A stretch of 64,000 bases of DNA from Leuctra nigra. Lineage: Eukaryota > Arthropoda > Insecta > Plecoptera > Leuctridae. The notes below the pieces were generated by a model. That model was not told where the DNA came from and searched no databases. It was given only the letters and a program-made list of their open reading frames with translations. Numbering within the stretch: position 1 is the stretch's first letter; each line of letters starts with the position of its first letter. The DNA lies in contig OW203769.1 in assembly GCA_934045905.1 (NCBI GenBank), forward strand, positions 18,135,705 through 18,199,704, in the 5' to 3' direction. This document shows, one piece after another, positions 45,449 through 56,855 of the stretch. Position numbers and translations under genes: made by a program.

Positions 45449-45563
45449 GGGGCGTGATCACGTAAAATTACAAGTTTCTTGTCACAGTGACAAGCTTCTT
45501 ATCAATTTAGATGAGAAGATTGTCACGCGACAAGAAAGTTGTCATTTTACATGATCGCACCCC
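45449..45563. mobile_element. 115-bp palindromic MITE
   Basis: GGGGCGTGATCACGTAAAAT is mirrored by ATTTTACATGATCGCACCCC. TTGTCAC/GTGACAA motifs lie inside. Confidence 0.65.
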
Positions 45564-46335
45564 AGAAGTAGGTTATAGCCACGAATAAGGATTTATCCAA
45601 ATAAGTGGTCGCGGACAATTGAGAGGCGGTGCTAGCATGGACGGGGTGACTTGCCTTGACAGGGCATTTCCGACCTTGTCTAGGCGAATAACTGCAAGCA
45701 AAAAACATTAAACACAATGCCAATTAAAAGCAGAAAGCTGAGTGAAGTGCAGCTCTCTCATTGGCTGACAGCTGTCACGTGAACTTAGGCTTACCTCTGC
45801 TATGCAGTCATGATCAAATCGGAGAGGAGATTTTATTGTGTCCCGTGTTTGAAAAGTCCGGGCACACTGTCAAGTAAAGCCTGGGTGATGATGAGGTTTA
45901 TGGTAAGGTATAGTGATTAGTGTTTAGTGTTTAAGAGAAATGAAAGGTGCTGTTATAACGTTATCATGCACAACTGTCACAAGCGGCACAGAGTTTATGG
46001 TTTTAGAAGCTGAATAAGAAATCAACTAAATCCATTTCATTTCTTATTGCAAAACACTATTTCACCTTTAATGACGAACCAATCAGAAGAGAGCAGAGGA
46101 AATGTCAATGTCAAATTCGTACGGGAAAATGAAAAGTCTTCTGAATTAATGTTATATTGGAGCATTTTAATTTGAGATTTGTGTCTAGTCTTGCTCTGTT
46201 TCAATATCATTTTTTGATCAGGTATTTAATTTTATCATGGTAAAATAACACGGTGAAATAAGCAATTGTGCACTGGACTCTGTTGTAACATTTAAAACAC
46301 TAATTACTAATCACTAAACTCTCCGCTTTCTCGAT
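45564..46335. other. Intergenic region, no gene seen
   Basis: Contains CTCATTGGCTGACAGCTGTC (45758), repeated in inverted and slightly changed form near 63708. It is probably an old repeat. Confidence 0.4.
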
Positions 46336-46970
46336 CATTATATGATTATTATTATTAATTTATTTATTGGCAATGGGACCCGAGGGTCCCACAAGTGCAA
46401 TATAATAAACACACACAAAAACAACAAATTCACACAATAAAATCAGACTATTGGACAAGTAACAATAAATAAAATACAAAATTCATCACCAAGTATCATA
46501 ATTAAATATATCGTATGCCACTGACTAGATTTACAACAACATTTTTAAAAATAGCTAATGAACAATTATGTTTATTAATGCCATCTTGAGGCAGAGTGTT
46601 AAAAGTTGAAATCATTCTATTGATACACGCAAATTTAAAAACATTTTTGCGACTACGACATGTGATAAAAACATCCCTGTTACGTGATTTACTTGGGATC
46701 CTAAAATTAATAAGCTCTAAAAGTCTGTCGTCATAGTAGTCATTAGCTATCTTATACAAGAATAGCAGGTCAGTAACAGTTCGCCTCTGAACAAGGGTCG
46801 TCAGATTAAAATTCCTACACCAAACAAGAAAGTCTACACGGTGGTAAGGCTCATGAGATTTGAAACACAGCAGCACAGTAATCATGAGCGAATAGCAGAG
46901 TAGCAACACGGTAGCAAGTACGTATAAGTCAGTTCTGGAGAGTTACACGTACCATCGGCTCGTGAGATAC
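46336..46970 (-). pseudogene. LINE remnant: RT C-terminal region, (TAA)n tail
   Basis: Minus-strand frame 46909-46502 encodes RRTVTDLLFLYKIANDYYD, LLELINFRIPSKSRNRDVF and a terminal LAIFKNVVV. This is the conserved C-terminal region of jockey/CR1-type RT proteins. The catalytic RT domain is missing. The 3' end has TAATAATAA repeats at about 46336-46350. Confidence 0.72.
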
Positions 46971-47034
46971 CATCATTCATAATATTGGGATGTAAGACGG
47001 ATGATCTTACTCTTCATGGGCGTGCGAAGGATTT

Positions 47035-47395
47035 CTACCAGGTAGGGGCAGGGCAAGGAAAACAATGTTCTATGGGCTAAGGGGGTGTGGGGGCACAGCC
47101 CCCACCCTAGCCCGCAGGGCGTTTTTTTTTGGTTTTTGGACACTTTAAATCAATTTTGAGACTTTATGAGGTGTATTTTGTTGAAACGTTCAATATTTTT
47201 TAAATATTGCACTTTGGGGTGGTGTGAGACATGTTCAAACCTGCCCCGCAGGGCATTTTTTGGTTTTATGACACTATGAAATCACAAAATGAACTATACG
47301 TAAAACCCCATAAAATGTTTTTTTTCCTGACATCCAGGGGGGGGGGGAAGCGCCCCCCTAGCCCCTCCCTGTAGACGCCCATGTTCACAATTAGA
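47035..47395 (+). repeat. Second copy of the CCCCGCAGGGCG module repeat
   Basis: Modules near 47100 and 47240 with GCCCGCAGGGCGTTTTTT and GCCCCGCAGGGCATTTTTT are bracketed by G-rich and C-rich ends. Confidence 0.6.
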
Positions 47396-48315
47396 CATGG
47401 GCAGTTTCGAAAATACACATGTTTTTAATACATTTCTAGCACAATACATTTCCACCAACTTCTAGGTATCATTAAAACCTGATTAAATTATTGTTATTTG
47501 CTATTTTTTATATGAACTGTTTTTTATATTACTATAATGTGTGTATTTTCCTTCTTTTATAGATTTGTTTGGAACTCCGTGAATGCGTTCTATTATTGTT
47601 ACTGTTCTTATTTTGTAAGAATCATCTCCACAGATGAGCTACTTGTAGCTTTGTGAAATGTATGAATTTGTATTATTTTCTGGTTATCAATAAAGAAGTA
47701 AAAAATATGTATTTACAGTATTTTCATAAACTTTTAAAGAAGTATTTTATTTTGTTTCTTTTATTTGAAATACATTATTATAAGTATGTATGTTTATAGT
47801 GCATACAAAATACTCTCTCTGATGCAATGAATATTGGGCGTTGTAGCAGTGCAGTGCAGTAATCATTTTCTTGTTGATAGTGATTATTTTCTGGCTGTTA
47901 AGGTAATCAGTCAATATTGGCGTTCGCACAGGGGGTGTGTCAGCCTTCACTAAAAAACTGGGTCATACTCACAGTGACAATTTTTTTTAAATGGGCTATA
48001 AAAATAAAAGGGTTGCTCAAATCACTGAATCAAGTATTAGTTCATCAAAAACACAATATTTTGTAGTTTCACTCACTGAGGGTTAGAGATCTCCGAGGAG
48101 AATGGAATGAAGGTAGAGAATGCTTACTACGAACTGTCATACCACCGGTGACGATGCTGTCACCATGTCTCTTTGCACTTGCGTGCGCAACCCTCTTTTT
48201 TCAGCTCGAATGATGAGAATGTAGGTTTCTTTGGAAAACTTCCATGGAGTGAAGATATGAATGATATCAATCATTCATGAAGATATGATGATATGAAGGG
48301 ATATGCGTTGTGTCC

Positions 48316-48387
48316 GACCGGGTAGCTCAGTTGGTAGAGCTTTCGCCCGGCAAGTGAGAGGTCCAGGGTTCGAGCCCCGGTTCGGTC
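48316..48387 (+). tRNA. tRNA-Ala-like sequence (anticodon GGC), probably a SINE head
   Basis: A 72-nt cloverleaf fits: acceptor GACCGGG/TTCGGTC (two G-U pairs), D-stem GCTC/GAGC, anticodon loop CCGGCAA, T-loop TTCGAGC. Position 33 is C instead of U and the T-stem has an A-G mismatch. Similar tRNA-like units with the same flanks occur at 37806-38010, so a SINE or pseudogene is more likely than a working tRNA. Confidence 0.5.
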
Positions 48388-48740
48388 GGATATTTTTCAC
48401 AACGTACATCCCTTTATATCAATTATCATTGTGTTTCACTCCTGATATTTCATGAATCTGTAAAATCCAGAAGTCCATTCGCAAGAACAACGATAGAAAA
48501 CAATTGAGAAAATGATTTTTTTACAAATGGTGACAGATGTGGGATTCTTTTTTTTATTACTTAAACATTTCTTAAAAACTGTGTAATATATTAAACATAT
48601 TAAAACAGACGGCAATATTTTGAAAAATGATGTTTAAAGAAGTTGTCGCTGGTCCTCGAACGAGGATGCCGACTCCGGTGTAGTTATTTAGTGTGGTGGG
48701 ATCTCCATCTCTCATTTGTGCCATCTCTCATGGCTCCTAA

Positions 48741-49316
48741 AGGCCCATGCACAATTGACATAACCCGCAGCCGCAACCCGTAACCCGCAACTGCAACACG
48801 CAACCCGTATCACTATCTGTTCACAATTGACATAACCAAGACGTTACGGACCAAAGAAACCAAAGCATATAGAGTGAAAAAATATGACGCACACATCACG
48901 GCATCATTGTTCGCAAGGCACGGCTTCCTCTTCGTCAGACATAAATAAACAAGACAAGAACGAAAAATCCAGGAAAAATAATGACAACACAGTTTTGACG
49001 GCTGGGTTAGGTTATGCTGTTGTAAGTAGAAGCTAGTTTGACATTGATTTAAAGCTGTGATATTTGTCTATTTCCGTTTCCGGTTTTGTTATCTCATTCT
49101 GATTGGCTGCCCGTCAGAATGTGGGCGTGGTCTGACGTAGCTAACGTAAAATTGTTGAATCTTGGTCAAGTCTTGCGGGCTACGGGCTACGGCTGCGGGT
49201 TGCGTGTTGCGGGTATGTCGATTGTGCGCGGGTGCATTGGTATGCATTGTTTCAATTTTTCACGCAGTTGCGCTTACGGGTTGCGGCTGCGGGTTATGTC
49301 AATTGTGCATGGGCAT
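48741..49316. mobile_element. Foldback MITE with AACCCGCAGCCGC repeats
   Basis: Ends AGGCCCATGCACAATTGACA and inverse, with TAA at 48738-48740 and 49317-49319. Subterminal GCAACCCGTAACCCGCAAC repeats occur in both arms. TAA target fits PIF/Harbinger. Confidence 0.72.
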
Positions 49317-49324
49317 TAAGGCCC

Positions 49325-49945
49325 CCAAGAGACTTGCAGACCCTACCACATTCCCCGCACGGAAAGGCACCAGCAGCCACTGGGTCCTATCCCAGCGGTC
49401 ACGTCCCCGACAATAGGCCGCCACATGTCACGCGAAGACGCCGCTGCCTCCCAGCCAGGGGAGCGCCTCCCGTCCTCGGAGTGGTCCCTGAAGCGCTTCT
49501 TCTGTCCTCCATGAAGCCTCAGCCAACTCGCCATAGAGCAGTCTCTTCGGCATTCTGTGCTCTCCCATCCGAATGGTGCGACCGAGCCAGCGCAACTGAG
49601 CTGTTCCACCCACCGACAACACTGTGACATTCAACACGAGGTCCGTCCAGTGGATCCTGAGAATTGAGCGCAGTAGGTCTGTTCGTCGGGGTGTTCTAAC
49701 CTGCTCGGAACACACCGGAAGTCGTCACGGAAAAGTTTATTTATACCTACCCGTCGAGTTTTGATTCGTAATTCATGCACCTAACATATTCAGTGACGTA
49801 CTTCCGCCTGCTCCGAGCAGGTTAGAACACCCCGACGAACAAACCTAGTGTTCGCTGCTGAAACTTCTCCAGCTGACTCACCTGCCTCCTGTAGGACCTA
49901 AGCCTCGCAGCCGTAGAGCAAGAAAGGCTGTGTGACCGCCCTAAT
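49325..49945 (-). pseudogene. Decayed RTE/endonuclease-RT-type LINE fragment, split by a MITE
   Basis: On the minus strand, before the MITE: FLLYGCEA and VSQLEKFQQRT. After it: LLRSILRIHWTD, LRWLGRTIRM and PKRLLYGELA, then GGQKKRFRD in another frame. This order matches the C-terminal part of LINE proteins. At least one frameshift and the MITE at 49676-49845 break it. Confidence 0.7.
49676..49845. mobile_element. 170-bp foldback MITE inserted in the LINE remnant
   Basis: Ends GGTCTGTTCGTCGGGGTGTT and inverse, flanked by TA. Arms are nearly perfect for about 35 bp. A relative lies at 59141-59277. Confidence 0.72.
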
Positions 49946-50141
49946 AATAATAAAATAATGCCAAAGTAACACGATCCTCATTTGTTTTTAATGCTGTAGC
50001 ACTATTGTGCCAGGGAGAGTCATCTAGGTTGTTAACAACTAGTGGTTCTTTATGAAGTTATAGAAGGCCGTGATTGTTTCTATGGCGATCAAAATTATAA
50101 CATAAACAATGACATTTAAATCATATTTTATTCAGGATTCA

Positions 50142-50330
50142 ATAGACCATTTTAAATATTATCTCATTGGCTCTGCTTTCTAATAAAAATCATATGCAGT
50201 ATTATTTCCAGACACCTTAGTCCCTGTTTTACCTATTGTTGAAACAGGGACTAAGGTGTCTGGAAATCAAACTGCATTTGATTTTTATTAGAAAGCAGAG
50301 CCAATGAGATAATATTTAAAATGGTCTATT
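50142..50330. mobile_element. ~190-bp near-perfect foldback MITE
   Basis: ATAGACCATTTTAAATATTA and its inverse at the ends. The arms extend almost to the centre (CTAAGGTGTCTGGAAAT), with a small change near 50195-50210. Confidence 0.75.
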
Positions 50331-50578
50331 ATAGTAAGAAAATTAAGTAGTACAGAACATTATTAGTTAGGTATATTTAAATTCTTAAAACATTAATTTA
50401 TATTATAAAAGGTCTTTAAACATTATTAAGTTATCTTTTCGAAATATATCACCTTTGGGGTCGAGGTTTAATATAAAAGGGTTCAAAACTGTTAAGCCAC
50501 AACAATGAAAAAATATTGTTTGGTGTTCAGAATGAGATTGGATGGTGGTAAGATTGTTTAGAAAAAGCAGCAGTTGAA

Positions 50579-52387
50579 ATCTAGTGGAGCGGTCGCTCCA
50601 CGCCAGCCAAGTCGTACGGCGCGCGCACACTCTCATATAAAGGCTGGAGCAAACCCACTTTTACTGTAGGCATCAAAGTGGCATTTTCGGCCTACTGGAT
50701 CTTCAAATTGGGGAATCTCACATTGTTGGGAAATATCTCAATTTCGAGCAATGGCCCACCCTACAACATATACCAAATTTGGGAACAATAGGTTACGCCC
50801 TTTGCGAGCTAGAGGGCCGTGAAAACCGTGTTTTAGGGCGGTTTTCATAATAATAATAATAATCTTAGTAGTAGTAGTAGTATCCTGGAATTCAGATCCG
50901 GTAAACAGGCCACAGCCTAAACGGCTGAACCGATTAATCTCACATTTTTACCACGTGTGCACTTTTGGCGTCTGATTTGCCCTCCACCCTTGACTTTTTT
51001 GTGCCGCCATTTTGAAACCGGAAGTGACATCATATCTCGACAACGGCTGAGTTGATTGGAACGAAAATAGCGCCAAACGATTCGGACGGTCAACTATATG
51101 GATTATAAATAGCAACAGACTAAAATTTATGTTAACGAAACCGGAAATGACGTCATGAAATTTGAAATACATCGATTGGCATTTCGGCAACAAATTTGAT
51201 CCGATTATTTTGATATTTATGTAACGTATGTACTTTTGATATCTCATTTGACTTGTTATAAAACCAACCGGAAGCCGCCATTTTTAAACCGGAAGTGACA
51301 TCATATATCAATAACGGCTAAATAGATTTGAACGAAACCAGCGCTAAACAATTTAGACGGTCAACTTTATGTATTATCATCAATAATATTTGCAGTTTTC
51401 CATACCAAAACTGGAAATGACGTCACACTTTTTAAGAATCTCACAAATTTACATGTTGATGCAATAAATATACTATTTCAGACAGCTTATAATAAAATGT
51501 AATCATGTTTAAATTATAATTCAAGGAGTCAGTGATTTCAGCAGCCATTTTGAAACCGGAAGAAACGCCATATCTCGAAAACTGGTTGACAGATCGGTAT
51601 GAAACTAGCGCGAAACGATTCGGAAGGCCATCTCTATGGAATAGGAACAGTCAAACTAGAATGTTCCTATTTATGAGACCGGAAATGACGTCATTCAAAT
51701 TTATAAATTATTATAATCCCCTCCTATACAATAAATACATATTCAGAAAGCTTAAAATGATACACATCATTTATAGTTATAAATTCTATGTGGCAGTGCA
51801 GAAAGTTCAGCAGCCATTTTGACAACGGATATGTTGCCATATCTCGGAACTTGGTTGACCGATTGGAATGAAACCTTTGCTATTCTTCATGAAAATAACC
51901 AAATTGTAAAGGGTGATTTTTTTTAAGGATATAGTAATTGTTCATTCGATTGTCACAAGTTGTAAGAATAAACTAAAAAAAGTAGTGATATCCCATTAAA
52001 AAACACTTCGTGTAAAAATAACAGCCAAGTCTCTTCAACTAAAAAAAATATGAAATCTAAAAATTCTGCACTGAAAAGTAGTGATATCAAAAAATGAGCC
52101 AAGTCAAAACTTTATTTGAAAATCAAAAAATACTTGGCGCATCGTTTTTTAGGGCATTATAGGTGTACTATGTATTTGGATATTTTATGTATATTTTATA
52201 ATTGGCCTATACTTCCAAGCTTTTTATATAGACGATGCGCCAAGTATTTTTTGATTTTCAAATAAAGTTTTGACTTGGCTCATTTTTTGATATCACTACT
52301 TTTCAGTGCAGAATTTTTAGATTTCATATTTTTTTTTAGTTGAAGAGACTCGGCTGTTATTTTTACACGAAGTGTTTTTTAATGGGT
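50579..52387 (-). mobile_element. Helitron/Helentron-like foldback element, copy 3 (reverse, 4 internal units)
   Basis: Reverse orientation. The 3' end at 50579 reads ATCTAG then TGGAGCGGTCGCTCCA and CCAGCCAAGTC. The foldback 5' part is 51992-52387. Structure matches copy 2 throughout. Confidence 0.68.
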
Positions 52388-52389
52388 AT

Positions 52390-53799
52390 AAGATTAGAAG
52401 AAGAATGTTGTGTGTATCGTTTAAAAAAGTATTACTGGAAGAAATGTCATAAATAAATATTATTAAAAGAAGAATATTAATCAAGAAAAGAAGACGGCAA
52501 AGGGGAAAGAAAAGTGCACGAAGAGAAAATTCATATGACAAAAACTACGTTGAAGGAACTAACTAATTGAGATGATGGACCATGATGGACCTACACCTAC
52601 CTACACCTCAGTGATGAGTACCTACTCATAATCTTAGTTATATAAAAATATTATAAATTAAATCTGGCCAGATGTAGCTTCCACAGTTATTGTACATTTG
52701 AGATAATAAATCATTGTTTACTAGAAAAGGAAATACCTAATGCTTCGAATTTATCACCCAACAGTGGGGTATTATTTGAAGATGGTTTATAGGATTATTT
52801 AACTAGCGTAGAGTTATAATGCTCAGGTCTCACCGTTAACTTAATTTATATTATGTTATTCTGCACACTCACTAATGTCATAAGAGTGGTCTCAACTACA
52901 GTTTTCTACTGTAATTTTCACATAGCTATAACTATAACTATAACTATAATACTATAACTATAGCTGTAACTTTCAAACAAGTATATATTAAATTCGCATG
53001 CTCGCTCATCAACGCGTTACACAGATCGTTATAAATTGTGTTTCAATCTGCATTCTTGTAATGCGTCTGTAAAATGAGGTGTTAATAAATATCATGTTCG
53101 CAAACCACGCTAAAAAATAATTTAGTGCAGAGATTTCGTTTTACAAATGGTAGCAGATGCGGGATTCTTTTATTTCCGATTTTAGCAATCATCAGTTTTA
53201 ATGATATTTCAAAGATGATGTGCACAAGTGAAATATTTACTATCTCCTAAAGCAAGGCCAATGAAGAATGTTAAAATAAAATAAAAAATTTGAATTTTTA
53301 CTACGTAATAGAATAATAAAACAATAAATTCATCAGGTCTTGTTTTGGTGTCAAATATAATCACAGCATTGACAAGCGCTTCTAGCCAGTAAGTTTAAAC
53401 GTGGGTAGATATTTATATTTAAACTAATTAGCGGGTTGAAATGATAGTGCACATGTACAGTCACAATGTAATCTAAATGTCTACCGAAAGCAACAAATCA
53501 TGTCAAGTTCAGTACAAAACACAATTCAGTCTGAAGTCTTTGAGATAGCCAATCACAACAGGTGAGCTCAACTTTGAACTTATTGCATTCACACGAACGA
53601 CTCTTGTGAAATCACAGACGAGTCATTCAGTCCTATAGGAATCCTGCTCGTGACGTCACAGTGGTAGAAAAATGGAGGCTGCTATGGTAGGGGAAATGTG
53701 TCAAAGCTATAAATAATAGCTATAAATCATATTTCTCAGATGAATATTTAACTTGAACATGTGTATGGATAACTATTACGTATTATTATTAGCTTGTAC
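52390..53799. other. Intergenic region, no gene seen
   Basis: AT-rich with a CTATAA tandem near 52925-52970 and a repeat A tail shred at 52995-53035. Confidence 0.45.
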
Positions 53800-54160
53800 T
53801 TACTTAAATATCTTTCTTTCACAAGTTATCACTCTAAATATGAGATTTGGATTGCCGCTGTCAGATTTGTTTGTTCCCTATACCTTTATATAGGTTACTA
53901 TGGCAACCTTTTCTCACGCAGGATGCCTATAGGGCAATCTCATCTGACGTAACTGCTGATCTAAATCTAACTGGGGGACAGATGCTTTCAGTAAATAAGT
54001 AAAAAGTAATCATTATATTTAATACCATTGCAGTTTTTCTTTTAATATCTTTCTTTCACAACTGTATTTAAAATACGATGAAATTATTGAAAAATTGTCT
54101 GTCTCCCGAAAAAAAATTCAAGATTTAGATCTGTTACCATAGCAACCAGGGTGATGCAAC
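53800..54160 (+). repeat. Diverged ~240-bp direct repeat, each unit with an RFX X-box-like motif
   Basis: Both units start ATATCTTTCTTTCACAA (near 53810 and 54044). They contain GTTACTATGGCAAC (53894-53907) and GTTACCATAGCAAC (54133-54146), both matching the X-box form GTNRCC-NN-RGYAAC on at least one strand. Confidence 0.55.
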
Positions 54161-54361
54161 ACATCGTGTAAATAAATAGTACACAATTATAGTTTTTTTT
54201 TGTATTTTTATTTCTTATTTATTCTTAGAACAAGTAATTCATAAGCACAATTAAAAATGTAACAAAGCTAAAAGTTAAAACAACAATAAAATATTTCATT
54301 GAGTGAGCGAAGCGTCCTTTTTGGCTCATTTGGTACGGACCTTTGGTTTTTTTCCTGTTAC

Positions 54362-54554
54362 AAGCCCCATTTACACGGTGCAATTTCTTGAATAACTTCT
54401 TTGTCACATTCCCAGTTTTCATACAATTTTGTGTTTACACGACGCAACTTTCTGTCACAGAACTTAAAACATGTGTTAATTTCCATTCAAGAAGTGTGAC
54501 ACAGAAGTGTGGTACAGAAGTTGTAAAAGAAATTGCACCGTGTAAATGGGGCTT
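54362..54554. mobile_element. Foldback MITE (TIR AAGCCCCATTTACACGG)
   Basis: About 190 bp, almost fully self-complementary. The left end is AAGCCCCATTTACACGGTGC and the right end is its inverse at 54535-54554. It is inserted in repeat family A. Confidence 0.72.
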
Positions 54555-54699
54555 TAGGCTATAAAGGTCACAGTTTTTCTTCGATCGAGCTGAAATTTTG
54601 CACATATGGTCGGACATTCTCTGGGCGTTGCAGACCCAATTTTTTTTTTGAAATCCGTTCATTGGTTAAAATTTAAATAAATATATCCTGATATCTGTT

Positions 54700-55105
54700 A
54701 CCAGTTATTATGTAACCTCATAATGGAGCAAATCTCAGCATTTTTGCATATCTTTATCAACATTTTTGTATATCTGGGGGTGTCAAGATGAAAAGTGGGG
54801 GTCATTGACCCCCCACCCCCCCCTGAAACGCACTTGGTTTAAAATGAAAAACGGAACAACCATGACTGCTTTTCATACTGACGGTTCTGCGACAGCCTAC
54901 ACAATTTTGTTGGAGGCTGAGAGACAGTGGGACGACAGAACAAGGTGGAGGAAATTTGTGGAACAATTGGAAGTGGAGGAAGAAGAAGAAGGCGAGGAGG
55001 TGGCCAGCCGGTGTCCAGTCGTCCTGCGGTCCAGTGTTGGTGGGAACACCCACCCCTGACCCACTGTATGGATGGAACTAGCGCATAGATTATTATTATT
55101 ATCTC
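54700..55105 (+). pseudogene. LINE 3' fragment (RT C-terminus remnant with ATT tail)
   Basis: An open stretch with RQWDDRTRWRKFVEQLEV resembles the C-terminal tail of LINE reverse transcriptases. It is followed by a short UTR and an (ATT)n tail at about 55090. Boundaries are set by interruption of repeat family A. Confidence 0.5.
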
Positions 55106-55182
55106 CTGAGTGATAGGTTGAAAAAGAAAAATGGTATTTGATAAATACCGATAAATCTTACTCATATTTTGCATGATCATTA

Positions 55183-55544
55183 GGGGCTGTGCATAAAGGA
55201 CGTCACGCTAAAAATGGTATATTTTGACACCCCCCCTCCCCCCTGTCACGCTGTGTCACACTTTTCGAGACCCCCCCCCCCCTAAAAGGACGTCACAAAT
55301 CTATCTCTACCCCCCCCTTAAATAGAATATTTTTGACTGTAAAATGTATCAGAATTTCTCGTTTTTAGCGAAATTTACGGTCTCGACGTATCAACTGAAA
55401 TTTAAAATGCTTGAAAAATCTAAATCAAAACGTGACGTCCTACTGCCTCCAGTACCCCCCCTCCCCCCTGTCACACTGTGTCCTATACTGGTGAACCCCC
55501 CCCCCCTCCCCCCCTGAAGCGTGACGTCCTTTATGCACAGCCCC
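55183..55544. mobile_element. PIF/Harbinger-like MITE, reference copy
   Basis: Ends are GGGGCTGTGCATAAAGGACG and its inverse, with TTA target duplications at 55180-55182 and 55545-55547. Poly-C rich interior. 362 bp, inserted in repeat family A. Confidence 0.82.
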
Positions 55545-55954
55545 TTAAGACCAACTTTGTCTCTTAGTTTAAATTATTTTTTCCCAATCAGTAATACCCG
55601 ATGAACTTATTGACATTTTTATTAGCTGTCAGAAATGAAGTATCGAAATGTATGTTTAACTCCACTGCAACTGAATCTGATTTGCTTTAGGTACCAGAGT
55701 GCTTAGATGCTATTTTCAAGTTACAATGAAAAGCAGATACTTTTATGTTGATTGAGTGGCTCATATTTTAATTCAATGTTGATGTATAATATGTTTTCTG
55801 TCCGTTTGGTACATAATTCCGGTTCGAGACTTTGCACGTACCCGTGCTCGCTTGTCAACGCGTTACACAGAGCGTTTTCCTGGTTACAACAAATATTAAA
55901 AAATCAAGACATAAATCTAATATACCTAGGAAGCGTGCTAGGAAGTAACATCAT

Positions 55955-56156
55955 GCACAAAAAAGCGATGCACCTAGTATTTATAATATTATATTATAAT
56001 ATTAATATCCACAAAACACAACTTAAAAACTATTTCTCATAAAAAAAACACTATGAGTAAAAATACCAGCAAATCATCTTCAACTAAAAAATACATTCTA
56101 CAAATTCAGCACTGAAAACGTAAAGTGATATCAAGAATGGGCCAAATAAAAACTGA
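55955..56156 (+). repeat. Rearranged fragment of the foldback family
   Basis: GCGATGCACCTAGTATTT resembles the foldback centre. From 56038 the left-arm sequence follows in decayed form (AAAACACTATGAGTAAAAAT, TCATCTTCAACTAAAAAA). It lies just upstream of RTN4IP1. Confidence 0.45.
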
Positions 56157-56539
56157 GACAACTTCTCTTCTGTGCTGATTATTTAATTTTAATTTTTAAT
56201 ATTTGTGCACATTTGTGTACGTCTGTTTGTACCACTTTAGTACACGGAGTGTTGACCGAAAATAGATTTGTTGTTTTGTTTGGAGTATTTAGTAAACAGT
56301 AAACAGCTGATATTATGCTATGATTAATAATGATGGCTTTCAAATTTCGGCGCTTTTTAACAACTTTTTTCTTATTGGATGAAGAATGTAGCATTTAAAA
56401 ATGGCTAAAGTTTTGATGCCTGTTGTCATTGTGCAGCAATAAAAGTATTCTCTTAGCTCAAATAACTGTTTTGAAGTGTTTTGACTGTATCTATTCGTAG
56501 TACTATTTATTTTTACCTAATATTATAATAGTTATACAA

Positions 56540-56855
56540 ATGGCAGCATTAACGTTACCTACTTCTCTGTGCACAATGTTGACGACTCGTTTATTTTCCA
56601 ACCCTAACCTCACTCACACTTTTTTGACACATCAACGAAGATTATCCGGCACTAAACTATCCTTAAACCCAACACCAATCTGCGATGAGAAACACGACGG
56701 CTCGAAAATGCTAGCTTGGCAAATACATTCATATGGTGGACTGGAAGAACTGTCACTTTCAAAATCTGCTCGGAAACCTCACATTACGAGCCCTGACGAC
56801 GTTCTTGTTCGAGTCTCGAGCACTTCGGTAAACCCTATCGACTTGGCGATGATGG
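56540..56855 (+). CDS. RTN4IP1: RTN4IP1 exon 1
   Basis: It contains the start codon, the presequence-like segment and the beginning of the catalytic fold up to NPIDLAMM. The donor is G|GTAAGA, phase 1. Confidence 0.87.

Larger units (their letters stand above)
54297..55885 (+). repeat. Repeat family A, copy 5 with three secondary insertions
   Basis: Head at 54297 and tail at about 55885. Internal insertions are a foldback MITE (54362-54554), a LINE 3' fragment (about 54700-55105) and a PIF-like MITE (55183-55544). Family sequence resumes cleanly after each. Confidence 0.75.

Noticed and set aside
48316..48387. Functional tRNA-Ala(GGC)
   Set aside because: C at position 33, a T-stem mismatch and related decayed copies with shared flanks point to a SINE head or pseudogene; kept only as tRNA-like.
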